Shown here in pieces: positions 1-9,200 of a stretch of DNA of 42,757 nt. Positions within the stretch are counted from its first letter, which is position 1, and each line of letters starts with the position of its first letter. The notes beneath the pieces are model-generated. The model was given only the letters and a program-made list of their open reading frames with translations, made no database searches and was not told where the DNA came from. This DNA is from an uncultured Mycoplasmatota bacterium (GTDB taxonomy: Bacteria; Bacillota_I; Bacilli_A; RF39; UBA660): positions 1-42,757 of the forward strand of contig CAMKMS010000008.1 of the NCBI GenBank assembly GCA_946413985.1. Reading direction: 5' to 3'. A program made the translations under genes and the position numbers.

Positions 1-2133
1 ATCTTTTATACTTGAAACAAATGCACTATCATAATTTGTTTTATCATCACTACATGTATCTTTTATATTTGTTCTTAAATTATAATCATCACATGTTCCA
101 TGACATTTTACATTTATTATTTCAAATTCTTCTTCTACTGGTGTATTTAAACGATTATTATCTGATGAGCCTTCACTTATACTAAACATTACTTGACTTT
201 CATCTGGATTTGCACAAGAAATATATTTTTTTACAACATTTGAAGTATCTGACTTAGTATATTTTAATTTTACTTTTACCCTCTTATTATGTCTTTTTTC
301 ATAATCACAAATTGCAAAACTATCTTTGATTTTAACTCTACAAAAATTCTTATAACAATATGCTGGTGTACGTTTTGATTCGCTATACTCGGTTAATTCT
401 CGTCCATCCTCATCAACTAATACAGCAGTTACTTTACAAAAAGGCTCTATTTGTTTCTTTTGTTCACTTGTGATGATTCTATTATTAACCATATCATCTA
501 ATTTAGTACAATCTATTTTTTGTTTTACTTCTTTTGTTATTTCTTCTAATTCATCAAATTGAATTTCTATATATTGAGATTCTTTATCATTAGATACTTC
601 AGTAACTAAATTAACATTATCAACATCTTCAGAAACTCCAGTTCTAAATAAATTATTAAAATCTTCTTGCATTTTGCTATTACCAAGTATTGTATTAGCA
701 AGAAGAGCAAATCCTAATTTATATTCACTTGTTTGTCCACAAGCAACACCTAATAAATCTGAATTACATGCTATAGAAAAACCATTTAATTCTTCGTCAG
801 TTAATTCAGATGGGTCAATTTTACTTGATAATCTTACTGCTGAAAATAAATATCTAGCAAAATACCTATATGTTTGTTTATAAATATTTATTATTTTTGT
901 ATAACGTAAGCTTGAATTACAATTTGGACCTGATTTATGAGAAATTCCAAGCTTAGTAAATCCCGCTTGATTTGTATGTACTCCCCATAACCTAAGTGCA
1001 AATTCTATTACTTTATCAATTCTTTTTTTATTTGCATCACTAACTGTAGCATTTTTTAATTTTTGACCTTCGATTAATATATTTGCATATCCACAATCTA
1101 CCGTACTATAACTACTTGAACAATCTTTAACATTAAACGATGTATCTACTTGATACTCAGCTACACTAGAAAAATCTTTTGAAAAATATAGTCCTGGGTT
1201 TACACAATAAACTCTATCACCACTTGCTTGTTCCTGAAAACTAGGTGTACATAAATCATAATTTACATTACCTACTCTTGTACAATTATAAACTGGACAC
1301 CAAAAAATATATTGAATATTATAAGGAATACAAGTAGGACCATAATTAGAAATACATAATGTCAAGTTTTCAATTGTATCTAATGCAGTAAATCCAGTAT
1401 TAAGGTCAAAATCTTTCTTATATTCAACATAATTTGGCTTTTTACATTTATGGTTATCTAATAATTCATCATCATTATTACAAGAATAGGTTACATTTTC
1501 GGAAGGACAATAAGTTGTTGTAGTCGTGGTTGTACATTGTTCAGTACAATTTAATTGTGCTTTCATTTTCTCAACATTGGGATTTGTAATTAAACCGCCT
1601 TGAGTAGTTGCATTTCCATCTTTATTATTACTTTCGCATCTTTCTACACAACTACTATCAACACTTGTTACTGTTTTTTCCTTCGTTTCTGAACAACCTT
1701 CTGTTGCATCATAATTAGTATAATATACAAACTTCATTATTCCTTGTAAATAAGCATTTGAATCTGAACATACTTTTCTTAATTGACTTATTTTTGCTTT
1801 TTCATCTAGAGTCATAGTAGTAATTTCTTCTAGTTTATCACCAGCTTGAGAAGCACGTTCTATAGAATGTGTAGAACCAACAAGAGTCTGATAAACAGTA
1901 ATAATACTATTTTCATAAAATTTTTCAAATCCTTTTAAACCTTGATCAATTTGTTCATAATGATCCAATTCAAAATCTGTACATACAGGTAAATTAGCAC
2001 TTATGTATGCAGGGGATGCCTTACTTGTTTCTATTATTGACGTTGGATTAGAACATTTTAAAGAAGCATATACTTTATCTATAAAAAATAATGAACTAAT
2101 TATTAATAATATACTAAATACTATTTTTTTCAT
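1..2133 (-). CDS. Large secreted Cys-rich surface protein, thioester-domain-like (3' end outside window)
   Basis: The frame is open from an ATG at 2133 to the window edge: 711 codons with no stop, so the C-terminus is missing. A GAGG ribosome binding site lies 7 bases before the ATG. The N-terminus is a clear signal peptide: Lys-Lys, a hydrophobic core, then V-Y-A with likely cleavage after residue 23. The mature part is rich in Cys and Asn/Thr, with a run of six threonines flanked by cysteines near residue 205. Around residue 310 is VYCVNPG, and near residue 389 is RLWGVHTNQAG. In Gram-positive thioester-domain adhesins a Cys in a Y-C-x-x-x-G context crosslinks to a Gln in a T-Q-x-A motif. 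The resemblance suggests such a domain, but this is inference from short motifs. Its attachment signal, if any, would lie off the window. It sits downstream of nrdG but is separated from it by a terminator. Confidence 0.8.
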   Translation of the reverse strand, partial: MKKIVFSILLIISSLFFIDKVYASLKCSNPTSIIETSKASPAYISANLPVCTDFELDHYEQIDQGLKGFEKFYENSIITVYQTLVGSTHSIERASQAGDKLEEITTMTLDEKAKISQLRKVCSDSNAYLQGIMKFVYYTNYDATEGCSETKEKTVTSVDSSCVERCESNNKDGNATTQGGLITNPNVEKMKAQLNCTEQCTTTTTTTYCPSENVTYSCNNDDELLDNHKCKKPNYVEYKKDFDLNTGFTALDTIENLTLCISNYGPTCIPYNIQYIFWCPVYNCTRVGNVNYDLCTPSFQEQASGDRVYCVNPGLYFSKDFSSVAEYQVDTSFNVKDCSSSYSTVDCGYANILIEGQKLKNATVSDANKKRIDKVIEFALRLWGVHTNQAGFTKLGISHKSGPNCNSSLRYTKIINIYKQTYRYFARYLFSAVRLSSKIDPSELTDEELNGFSIACNSDLLGVACGQTSEYKLGFALLANTILGNSKMQEDFNNLFRTGVSEDVDNVNLVTEVSNDKESQYIEIQFDELEEITKEVKQKIDCTKLDDMVNNRIITSEQKKQIEPFCKVTAVLVDEDGRELTEYSESKRTPAYCYKNFCRVKIKDSFAICDYEKRHNKRVKVKLKYTKSDTSNVVKKYISCANPDESQVMFSISEGSSDNNRLNTPVEEEFEIINVKCHGTCDDYNLRTNIKDTCSDDKTNYDSAFVSSIKD

Positions 2134-2204
2134 ATTAATCCTCACATTGTATTCATAATTATTTTACCAAATATTTAATATAAAATCTATAATTTCCAAT
2201 AAAT

Positions 2205-2239
2205 TTAAAAAAATAAAAAGACGTAATTTATTACGTCTT
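2205..2239 (-). terminator. Rho-independent terminator after nrdG
   Basis: Perfect 9-bp stem (AAGACGTAA / TTACGTCTT, 2218-2226 and 2231-2239) with a 4-base loop, followed on the minus strand by a U-rich tract. It overlaps the nrdG stop codon and separates the nrd genes from the secreted-protein gene. Confidence 0.9.
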
Positions 2240-2807
2240 AAATATACATTGGTTCTCTTTTAAACATATGTTCTTCCATATATTCTTTTTCATCCAATAA
2301 AACAATCTTTTTTTCTTTTAAAGTTTTTTGGACATCTATTAGTCTTTGATTCTTACTTCCTCTAAATAAAAGATTTAAATCTCTTTTATCTATTTCAAAT
2401 CTTCCATCAACTAAAATATCTATATTCTTTAAAAAATCCAAATATGCTTTATTCTTTTTTGCCATCTTCATTACTTCTTCATAAGTAAATCCTGTATATA
2501 CCCAAATATTATAACCTTTCTTTTTACAATACTTAGCAATAATATTACATGCTTCAACTTGATACATAGGATCTCCACCGCTAAATGTAATTCCATCTTG
2601 AAATTCTAACTCATCAATAGCATCAAGTACATCACTTATAAGAACTAGTCCTCCACCTTCCATATCCCATGTTTGTGGGTTTTGACATTCTTTGCAATGA
2701 TGAAGACATCCTTGAGTCCATATTACAGTTCTAAGTCCAGGACCATCAACAATACTATCACTTTGAAGATCAGCAGCCAAACGAATATATTTACTATTTT
2801 GTTGCAT
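2238..2807 (-). CDS. nrdG: Anaerobic ribonucleotide reductase activating enzyme (radical SAM)
   Basis: A 189-residue protein of typical NrdG length. NrdG uses S-adenosylmethionine and a [4Fe-4S] cluster to abstract hydrogen from a glycine of NrdD, generating the stable glycyl radical needed for anaerobic dNTP synthesis. The motif CLHHCKEC near residue 34 gives the C-x3-C-x2-C cluster ligands, and FSGGDP near residue 75 is the SAM-binding GGE-like segment. The start overlaps the preceding 51-codon gene by 14 bases and has only a weak ribosome binding site, which suggests translational coupling to it. Here its substrate glycine appears to lie in that separate small protein rather than in the large NrdD chain. 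Confidence 0.96.
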   Translation of the reverse strand: MQQNSKYIRLAADLQSDSIVDGPGLRTVIWTQGCLHHCKECQNPQTWDMEGGGLVLISDVLDAIDELEFQDGITFSGGDPMYQVEACNIIAKYCKKKGYNIWVYTGFTYEEVMKMAKKNKAYLDFLKNIDILVDGRFEIDKRDLNLLFRGSKNQRLIDVQKTLKEKKIVLLDEKEYMEEHMFKREPMYI

Positions 2808-2949
2808 GAGTTACTCTATCATTAACTTCAGCTTTTTTAGCATTATTAAATCTGTCTAGAGTACCAACAAGATAGCCAGTGATTCTTCTAATTCTTTCAA
2901 ATTTTACTCCTTCACCAACCATTTTTTTGTTTTTAATATCTTTTTCCAT
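2794..2949 (-). CDS. Separate glycyl-radical segment of class III ribonucleotide reductase (split NrdD C-terminus)
   Basis: A 51-residue protein of which residues 12-48 match the extreme C-terminus of ordinary NrdD proteins. It carries FERIRRITGYLVG (residues 17-29), equivalent to the RRVCGYLG radical loop of E. coli NrdD, so Gly25 is the predicted radical site. After that come RFNNAKKAE and NDRVTH, the usual NrdD ending. The first dozen residues are Lys-rich and not recognisable. It has its own strong ribosome binding site, AAGGAGAGG, six bases before the ATG. The large nrdD frame stops 22 bases upstream. The frame of this gene has a stop at 2965-2967, above its ATG, so the two frames do not overlap and simple frameshifting cannot join them. 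It ends inside nrdG. The likely role is to supply the glycyl radical to the truncated NrdD in trans; that is inference. The existence of the frame and its homology are directly visible. Confidence 0.85.
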   Translation of the reverse strand: MEKDIKNKKMVGEGVKFERIRRITGYLVGTLDRFNNAKKAEVNDRVTHATK

Positions 2950-2971
2950 AATTACCTCTCCTTTTTATTTA

Positions 2972-5245
2972 TTAACGACAATAACAGTCGTAACAGTTTA
3001 CTTTTTCCATTTCAACGCCTTCACTTTCATGACGACCGCATCTTGGACAAACATCTTTTATAACTCCAACATAGCCACAAACTGGATCTCTATCAACTGG
3101 ATGGTTAATAGCTCCATAACCTATATCTGAGTCATGCATAATTCTAACAACTTTCTCAAATGCATCTACATTATTTACTGTATCACCATCAAGTTCAACA
3201 TATGAAATATGTCCTGCATTTGTAAATTTATGATATACTCCTTCAATTTCCATTTTATGTTTAACACTAGTTTTATAATATACTGGTACATGGAATGAAT
3301 TAGTATAATAATCTCTATCAGTAATACCTTTTAATTTTCCATAAATACTTCTATCAATTGCAACAAATCTTCCACTTAAACCTTCTGCTGGTGTTGCAAG
3401 ACAAGTAAAATTAAGATTATATTCTTTTGTATATTCGTCGCATTTTTCTCTCATGTGTTTAACGATTTCAATACCTAATTTTTGTGCTTTATCGCTTTCA
3501 CCATGATGTTCACCAATCAAAGCTTTTAATGTTTCAGCAAGTCCTATAAATCCAATTGATAAAGTACCATGTTTTAAAACAGTTCTAAGTCTCGTTGTAT
3601 TATCCATATTCTCACTATTAATCCATACATGACTTCCAAGTAAGAATTTAAAATTTGCTCTAGTTTTTGAACATTGGCAATCAAATCTTTGAAGTAATTG
3701 TCCTTTAACTAAATCCATAGTTTCATCTAGTTCTTTATAGAAAGCATCCATATCAGCTTTCTTTCTTTCACCTAATGCAATTCCATATTTAATACCTATT
3801 CTTGGTAAATTTATTGATGTAAAACTTAAATTACCACGTCCAGGAGTAATTTGAGGTCCACATACATTAGCAAGAACTCTTGTTCTACATCCCATATATC
3901 CAACTTCAGTCTGATAATCACCATCTACTAAGAAAGGTTTATTAAAACTTGAATCTAAAAATGAGAAATTTGGGAATAATCTTTTAGCTGAAACACGACA
4001 TGCAAGTCTAAATAAATCATAACTTGGATCTTTCTTATTATAATTAACTCCCTCTTTTACTTTAAAGATTGAAATTGGGAAAATTGGTGTTTCACCATGA
4101 CCAAGTCCTGCTTCAGTAGCAAGTAAATAATTTCTAATAACCATTCTTCCTTCAGGTGAAGTATCTGTTCCAAAGTTAACAGAACTAAATGGAACTTGTG
4201 CTCCAGCACGAGAATGCATTGTATTTAAATTGTGAATAAATGCTTCCATTGCTTGATAAGTCTGTCTATCAGTTTTCTTAAGTGCTATATCATATGCATT
4301 TTCAAATATTTCTTTTAATCTTTTACTTTTAGAAGTAAAATCATTAAATATTTCTAAATCAAATTCAATATGTTCTAACTTATCAATTATTTCAACTACT
4401 TTATTAAAATCAATAAATTCTTTAAATCCTTCAAAATCAATTAAATCACATAATTCTTGTTTGAATTGTTTTTTAAATGTTTTTAAAACACCAGGAGCCA
4501 TATAATAATCAAATGCTGGAATGCTTTGTCCTCCATGTTGTTCATTTTGATTTGCTTGTATTGCAATAGCAGCAAGTGCTGTATATGATGAAATTGAATT
4601 TGGAGTTCTTAAAAATCCATGTCCTGTTGAAAATCCATTTTTAAATAGTTTATTTAAATCAATTTGTGTACAAGTTGTAGTACCCATTGCCCAGAAGTCT
4701 AAATCATGAATATGAATAGCACCTTCATCATGAGCACGAGCATATTTACTATCCATTAAATAAGCTTTAGCAAATTCTCTTGATACAGTAGATCCAAAGT
4801 GAAGCATTGTTCCCATTGGTCCATCTCCATCAACATTAGCATTTTCTCTTTTTGCATCTTCTTCATTAGCAGTCTTAAGTCCAAGTGACTCTATTGCTTT
4901 TACAAATTTATGTTGTTGTTTTACAACAAATGCATCTCTTGAAGCTGCTCTTCTTTCTCTATATCCTTTAAAAGATTCATAAACATCATTATATTTTAAC
5001 TTCTTTAGTGTACTTTCAATTATATCTTGAATATCTTCTACACCAATAGTCTTTCTATCTTTATAGTCTTTTACAATTTGATCAAGTACTTTTTCTTTTA
5101 CTGTATTAACATTCTTTTCATCGTACTCATCATAAACGCTATCAAAGCCTTTTTTAATAGCTATAGCAACTTTAGCATCATTAAATGACACTCTTTGCCC
5201 ACTACGTTTGACGACAACAATATCGTTAAACAAATCCCTTTCCAT
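2972..5245 (-). CDS. nrdD: Anaerobic ribonucleoside-triphosphate reductase, large chain lacking the glycyl-radical loop
   Basis: A 757-residue class III ribonucleotide reductase, which reduces NTPs to dNTPs without oxygen. Residues about 8-100 form an ATP-cone regulatory domain (VVKRSGQRVSF onward). The catalytic ten-stranded barrel follows, with HIHDLDFW, NEQHGGQSIPAFD and the Cys-containing MGCRTRV and ANVCGPQ segments. The C-terminus reaches the zinc-ribbon region (Cys723, Cys733 and Cys736 in VCGYVG and VCPRCGR). It then diverges into EMEKVNCYDCYCR and stops, without the R-[VI]-x-GYL radical loop that ends normal NrdDs. That loop is encoded by the next gene downstream. The tail adds Cys751, Cys754 and Cys756. 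Length is otherwise near that of full NrdD. It is the first gene of an nrdD / radical-segment / nrdG operon divergent from sigK. Confidence 0.95.
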   Translation of the reverse strand: MERDLFNDIVVVKRSGQRVSFNDAKVAIAIKKGFDSVYDEYDEKNVNTVKEKVLDQIVKDYKDRKTIGVEDIQDIIESTLKKLKYNDVYESFKGYRERRAASRDAFVVKQQHKFVKAIESLGLKTANEEDAKRENANVDGDGPMGTMLHFGSTVSREFAKAYLMDSKYARAHDEGAIHIHDLDFWAMGTTTCTQIDLNKLFKNGFSTGHGFLRTPNSISSYTALAAIAIQANQNEQHGGQSIPAFDYYMAPGVLKTFKKQFKQELCDLIDFEGFKEFIDFNKVVEIIDKLEHIEFDLEIFNDFTSKSKRLKEIFENAYDIALKKTDRQTYQAMEAFIHNLNTMHSRAGAQVPFSSVNFGTDTSPEGRMVIRNYLLATEAGLGHGETPIFPISIFKVKEGVNYNKKDPSYDLFRLACRVSAKRLFPNFSFLDSSFNKPFLVDGDYQTEVGYMGCRTRVLANVCGPQITPGRGNLSFTSINLPRIGIKYGIALGERKKADMDAFYKELDETMDLVKGQLLQRFDCQCSKTRANFKFLLGSHVWINSENMDNTTRLRTVLKHGTLSIGFIGLAETLKALIGEHHGESDKAQKLGIEIVKHMREKCDEYTKEYNLNFTCLATPAEGLSGRFVAIDRSIYGKLKGITDRDYYTNSFHVPVYYKTSVKHKMEIEGVYHKFTNAGHISYVELDGDTVNNVDAFEKVVRIMHDSDIGYGAINHPVDRDPVCGYVGVIKDVCPRCGRHESEGVEMEKVNCYDCYCR

Positions 5246-5263
5246 ATATTATCCTCACCTTCT

Positions 5264-5280
5264 GTTAAGTTATCCTTAAC
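5264..5280. promoter_or_regulatory. Inverted repeat upstream of nrdD (possible operator)
   Basis: GTTAAG-TTATC-CTTAAC, a perfect 6-bp inverted repeat, lies about 20 bases upstream of the nrdD start. It could be a regulator site or a leader hairpin. I could not find a convincing pair of NrdR boxes; CACTATAATA just upstream is at most a half-match. Confidence 0.35.
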
Positions 5281-5496
5281 ACTATAATAATCTTAGATTA
5301 TTTATTTAAAAAAGTAAATGTTTTTTTAGATTATTTTTTTAAATTTTACAAAAATTTACATTATCATTTTTTGAAAAAGTTGTTTAAAAAAACATATATG
5401 TCCCTATTTAAGGCAAAAAATAACAATCAAAATTTTTTTGTTCGCTTTACATATTAAAAATAGAATAAAAATAATTACAATAAAATATAATTTATT

Positions 5497-6198
5497 ATGA
5501 AAAAAATATTACAAAAAATTAGAGATTATCTAAAAAGATTAATGATATTTACAACAAGTTATTCTTTAAATGTTTTTGATGAACCATTATCAAAAGAAGA
5601 AGAGGAATACTATATAGAAAAACACTTAGATGGTGATAAAGACGCAAGAAATAAACTTATTGAACATAATCTAAGATTAGTAGCTCATATAGTTAAAAAA
5701 TATGAAACAAAAAACATTTCAAGTGATGATTTAATATCTATCGGAACAATTGGTTTAATTAAAGGAATAGATTCATATAATAAAAATAAAGATGTAAAAC
5801 TAACAACATATGCCGCTAAATGTGCTGAAAATGAAATACTTATGTACTTTAGAAGCAATAAAAAACATAATAATAATGTGAGTTTAAGTGAAGTAATAGC
5901 ATATGATAAAGATGGTGAAGAAGTAACACTTAGTGATGTTATAGAAGAAAAAGATAATAATTTTGAAGAAAATATACATTTAAAAGACAATATAAAAAGA
6001 ATAAAAGAATATTTAAATATATTAACTCCAAGAGAATTAAATATAATTAAAAAAAGATATGGTCTTGACAATCAAAAAGAAGAAACACAAAAAGAGATTG
6101 CAAAAAAATTAAATATCTCAAGAAGTTATGTTTCAAGAATAGAAAAACGAGCACTTATAAAAATGTTAAGAGAATTTATAAAAAATAAAAACATATAA
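5497..6198 (+). CDS. sigK: Sporulation RNA polymerase sigma factor, SigK type
   Basis: A 233-residue sigma-70 family factor. From about residue 30 it follows B. subtilis SigK closely: LIEHNLRLVAHIVKK and DLISIGTIGLIKGI (region 2.1-2.2), TTYAAKCAENEILM (region 2.3-2.4), and at the C-terminus ISRSYVSRIEKRAL (region 4.2 helix-turn-helix). SigK drives late mother-cell transcription (coat, cortex, mother-cell lysis) during endospore formation. The gene is uninterrupted, so no skin-type element is needed. The first about 25 residues correspond to the pro-sequence removed in Bacillus, but here they are Lys/Arg-rich and only moderately hydrophobic. No ribosome binding site precedes the ATG, and a stop lies three codons upstream in frame. 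A TATAAT box at 5486-5491 is so close that the mRNA might begin at the start codon. SigE is the main alternative name. Confidence 0.88.
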   Translation: MKKILQKIRDYLKRLMIFTTSYSLNVFDEPLSKEEEEYYIEKHLDGDKDARNKLIEHNLRLVAHIVKKYETKNISSDDLISIGTIGLIKGIDSYNKNKDVKLTTYAAKCAENEILMYFRSNKKHNNNVSLSEVIAYDKDGEEVTLSDVIEEKDNNFEENIHLKDNIKRIKEYLNILTPRELNIIKKRYGLDNQKEETQKEIAKKLNISRSYVSRIEKRALIKMLREFIKNKNI

Positions 6199-6199
6199 A

Positions 6200-6225
6200 A
6201 AAGAAATAGAAAAATCTATTTCTTT
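6200..6225. terminator. Bidirectional terminator between sigK and ileS
   Basis: Stem AAAGAAATAG / CTATTTCTTT with a 6-base loop between convergent genes; A- and T-rich flanks serve both directions. It includes the ileS stop codon. Confidence 0.75.
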
Positions 6226-9200
6226 ATTTGTTTTATTGTAACATACATTGTGTAGTCATTTATTTTAAGTTCAGTATCAGCTTTAGTATTTTCTTCTAAA
6301 GTAACAGCAAGTACTTCATTCATGATATAGTCTTTAAATTCACTTATAGCATCTTTTATTTCATCTGGTCCATTAAATTCAAATGTTATTCTATCTGTTA
6401 TATCAAAATCACTTGTTTTTCTTAGATTTTGTACTTTAGATACTATTTCACGAGCAAGTCCTTCATTTATTAAATCACGAGTAAGTTCTGTATTAATAGC
6501 GACTTTCTTGTAATTTAACATAACTGCTTTATAACCATCTTTTGATTTAATATCTTTTAAAACACATGTACTATCTATTGTATTTCCTTTAAAATCAAAT
6601 GTACCTGCTTCTATTTTCTTAGCATCTTCATCACTTAGATTATTTAGAAGAGATGTAAATTCATTTAAAGAACTACCTAATGTTTTTCCAACAACTTTAA
6701 AGTTTGGTTTATATGTGACAGTTAAGTATTCACTCATCTCGTCTGCCCATACTACATTTTTTGAATTTAATTCTTCTTTGATTAAATCTTCAAATTCACC
6801 AATCTTTTCTTTATATTTACTTTCTAGTATTACTTCACTAATAGGTTGACGTACTTTAATTTTAGCTTCTTCTCTTATATTTCTTAAGTAACTAATTAAT
6901 TCAATTACAAGATCCATCTTTTCTTCTAATTCTAAATTTATATGTTTAGAATTAACTTTTGGATAATCACTTAAATGTACACTTTCTTCACCTGTTAGTT
7001 TTGTATATATTTCATCTGCCATAAATGGACTTAGTGGTGCGATTAATTTGCATACTCCACATAATACTTCATAAGTTGTTTGATAAACTGCTTTTTTTGA
7101 AGTTGTAAGTTCACTTTCCCAGAATCTTCTTCTATTACGTCTAATATACCAGTTAGATAAATCATCACAAACAAAGTCAGTTATAAAGTGAACTACTTTA
7201 TTTAAATCATATTTATCCATATATTCCGTTACATTTTTAACTAAACTATTATATTTAGATAGTAGCCATTTATCTATTTCATCTAAATCTTTATATTTTA
7301 CTTCAAATTCTCTTGGGTCTAAGTTATCTGCATTAGCATATATTTCAAAGAATGAATAAGTATTTTTAAGTGTACTAAAGAATTTAAATAATACTTCTTT
7401 TACTCCTTCAGTGTCAAATTTAAGTGGTGTCCATACGGGAGAAGTATAAAGCATAAACCATCTAACAGCATCAGCTCCATATTCATCTAATATACTAAAT
7501 GGTTCAACTGCATTTCCTTTAGATTTATGCATTTTTTGACCATATTTATCAAGTAATAACTCATTTACTAAAACATTTTTATATGGACTTTCTCCCTCTA
7601 AGAATGTACTAATTACTAAAAGTGAATAGAACCAACCTCTTGTTTGATCAATTCCTTCACTTATGAAATCAGCTGGGAATTGACTCTTCCATAATTCTTT
7701 ATTTTCAAATGGGTAATGATATTGACTAAATGGCATAGCTCCACTATCAAACCAGCAATCTATTACTTCTTCACATCTATTCATTACTTTACCACATTTA
7801 GGACATTTAATATGAATATCATCAACATATGGTCTATGTAAATCAATTGTTTTTTCATCTACTATTTCTATAGCTTTTTCTTTTAGTTCTTTTCTTGAAC
7901 CAATCATTTCCATATGACCACACTCGCATTTCCATAAAGGAAGTGGTGTACCCCAATATCTATTTCTAGAAATAGCCCAATCATTTAAATTAGTAAGCCA
8001 ATTTCCAAATCTCTTTTCTCCAACAAATGATGGATACCAATTAATTTTATTATTAGCATCTATTATTTTATCTTTTATTTTAGTTACTTCTAAGTAATAA
8101 CTTGGTCTACTATAGTATACAAGTGGACTATGACATCTCCAACAATGAGGATATTCATGTTCTACTTTTTGTTTTGAAAATAATTTATCATTTTCTTTCA
8201 ACCATTTAATTACTTCAAGGTCTGCATCAAATATATTCATACCCTTCCATGGTCCATCATTGTATGTTGCATCCTCAGCTACAGGATTTAAATATGGAAG
8301 ATTATATTTCTTTCCAACATTAGCATCATCTTGACCAAAAGCAGGAGCAATATGAACTATACCTGTTCCGTCTTCAGTTGTAACATAATCATCACATGTT
8401 ATGATAAATCCATTATTATTATTTGGTTTTAAAAATGGAAGTAATTGTTCATATTTAATATATTCAAGATCTTTTCCTTTGTATTCTTCAAGTATTTTAA
8501 CATCTTCTCCTAAAACACTTTGAACTAAACTTTTACAAAGAATAAATTTATATCCTTTACTTTCAACTTTTACATAATCCGCTTCAGGATTAACACAAAG
8601 TGCTACATTAGATATAAGTGTCCATGGAGTTGTTGTCCATACAAGAAAATATTCATCTTCATCAACTCTTTTAAATGGAACAATTACAGTATTAGCAGTT
8701 ATTGTTTCATAACCTTGAGCTACTTCATGAGATGCTAGTCCTGTACCACATCTAGGACACCATGGAAGTATTTTAACTCCTTCATAAAATAATCCTTCAT
8801 CAAAGAATCTTTTTAAGATGTACCACTCTGTTTCAATATAATCATTATCATATGTTATATAAGGATGCTCTATATCAATGAATTGTCCCATTTCATCTGT
8901 TAATCTGTTAAAAGAATCTACATTTTTCCATACTGATTCACGACATTTTTGATTAAATTCTTTTATTCCATATTTTTCTATATCACCTTTACCAGAAAAT
9001 CCAAGTTCTTTTTCAACTTGTACTTCAACTGGTAAACCATGAGTATCCCATCCTACTTTACGAACTACTCTATATCCTTTCATAGTCTTATATTTACAAA
9101 TTGCATCTTTAAGTAATTTAGCAACCATATGATGAAGACCTGGATTTCCATTAGCAGTTGCTGGTCCATCATAAAAAACAAAGTTTTTTGAATTACTTCT

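Noticed and set aside
674-883. Short plus-strand open frame
   Set aside because: It is antisense to the secreted-protein gene, which has a signal peptide, ribosome binding site and 711 open codons. It has no ribosome binding site of its own.
2950-2990. Programmed frameshift or sequencing error joining nrdD to the radical-segment gene
   Set aside because: The frames do not overlap: nrdD stops at 2972 and the small gene's frame has a stop at 2965-2967 above its ATG, which has its own strong ribosome binding site. A single indel would not give a normal NrdD junction, since both ends carry extra sequence.
5246-5496. NrdR boxes upstream of nrdD
   Set aside because: Only one weak half-match (CACTATAATA) is visible, not the usual tandem pair.
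5685-6071. 128-codon minus-strand open frame
   Set aside because: It is the antisense shadow of sigK and codes a low-complexity Leu/Ser/Ile string.
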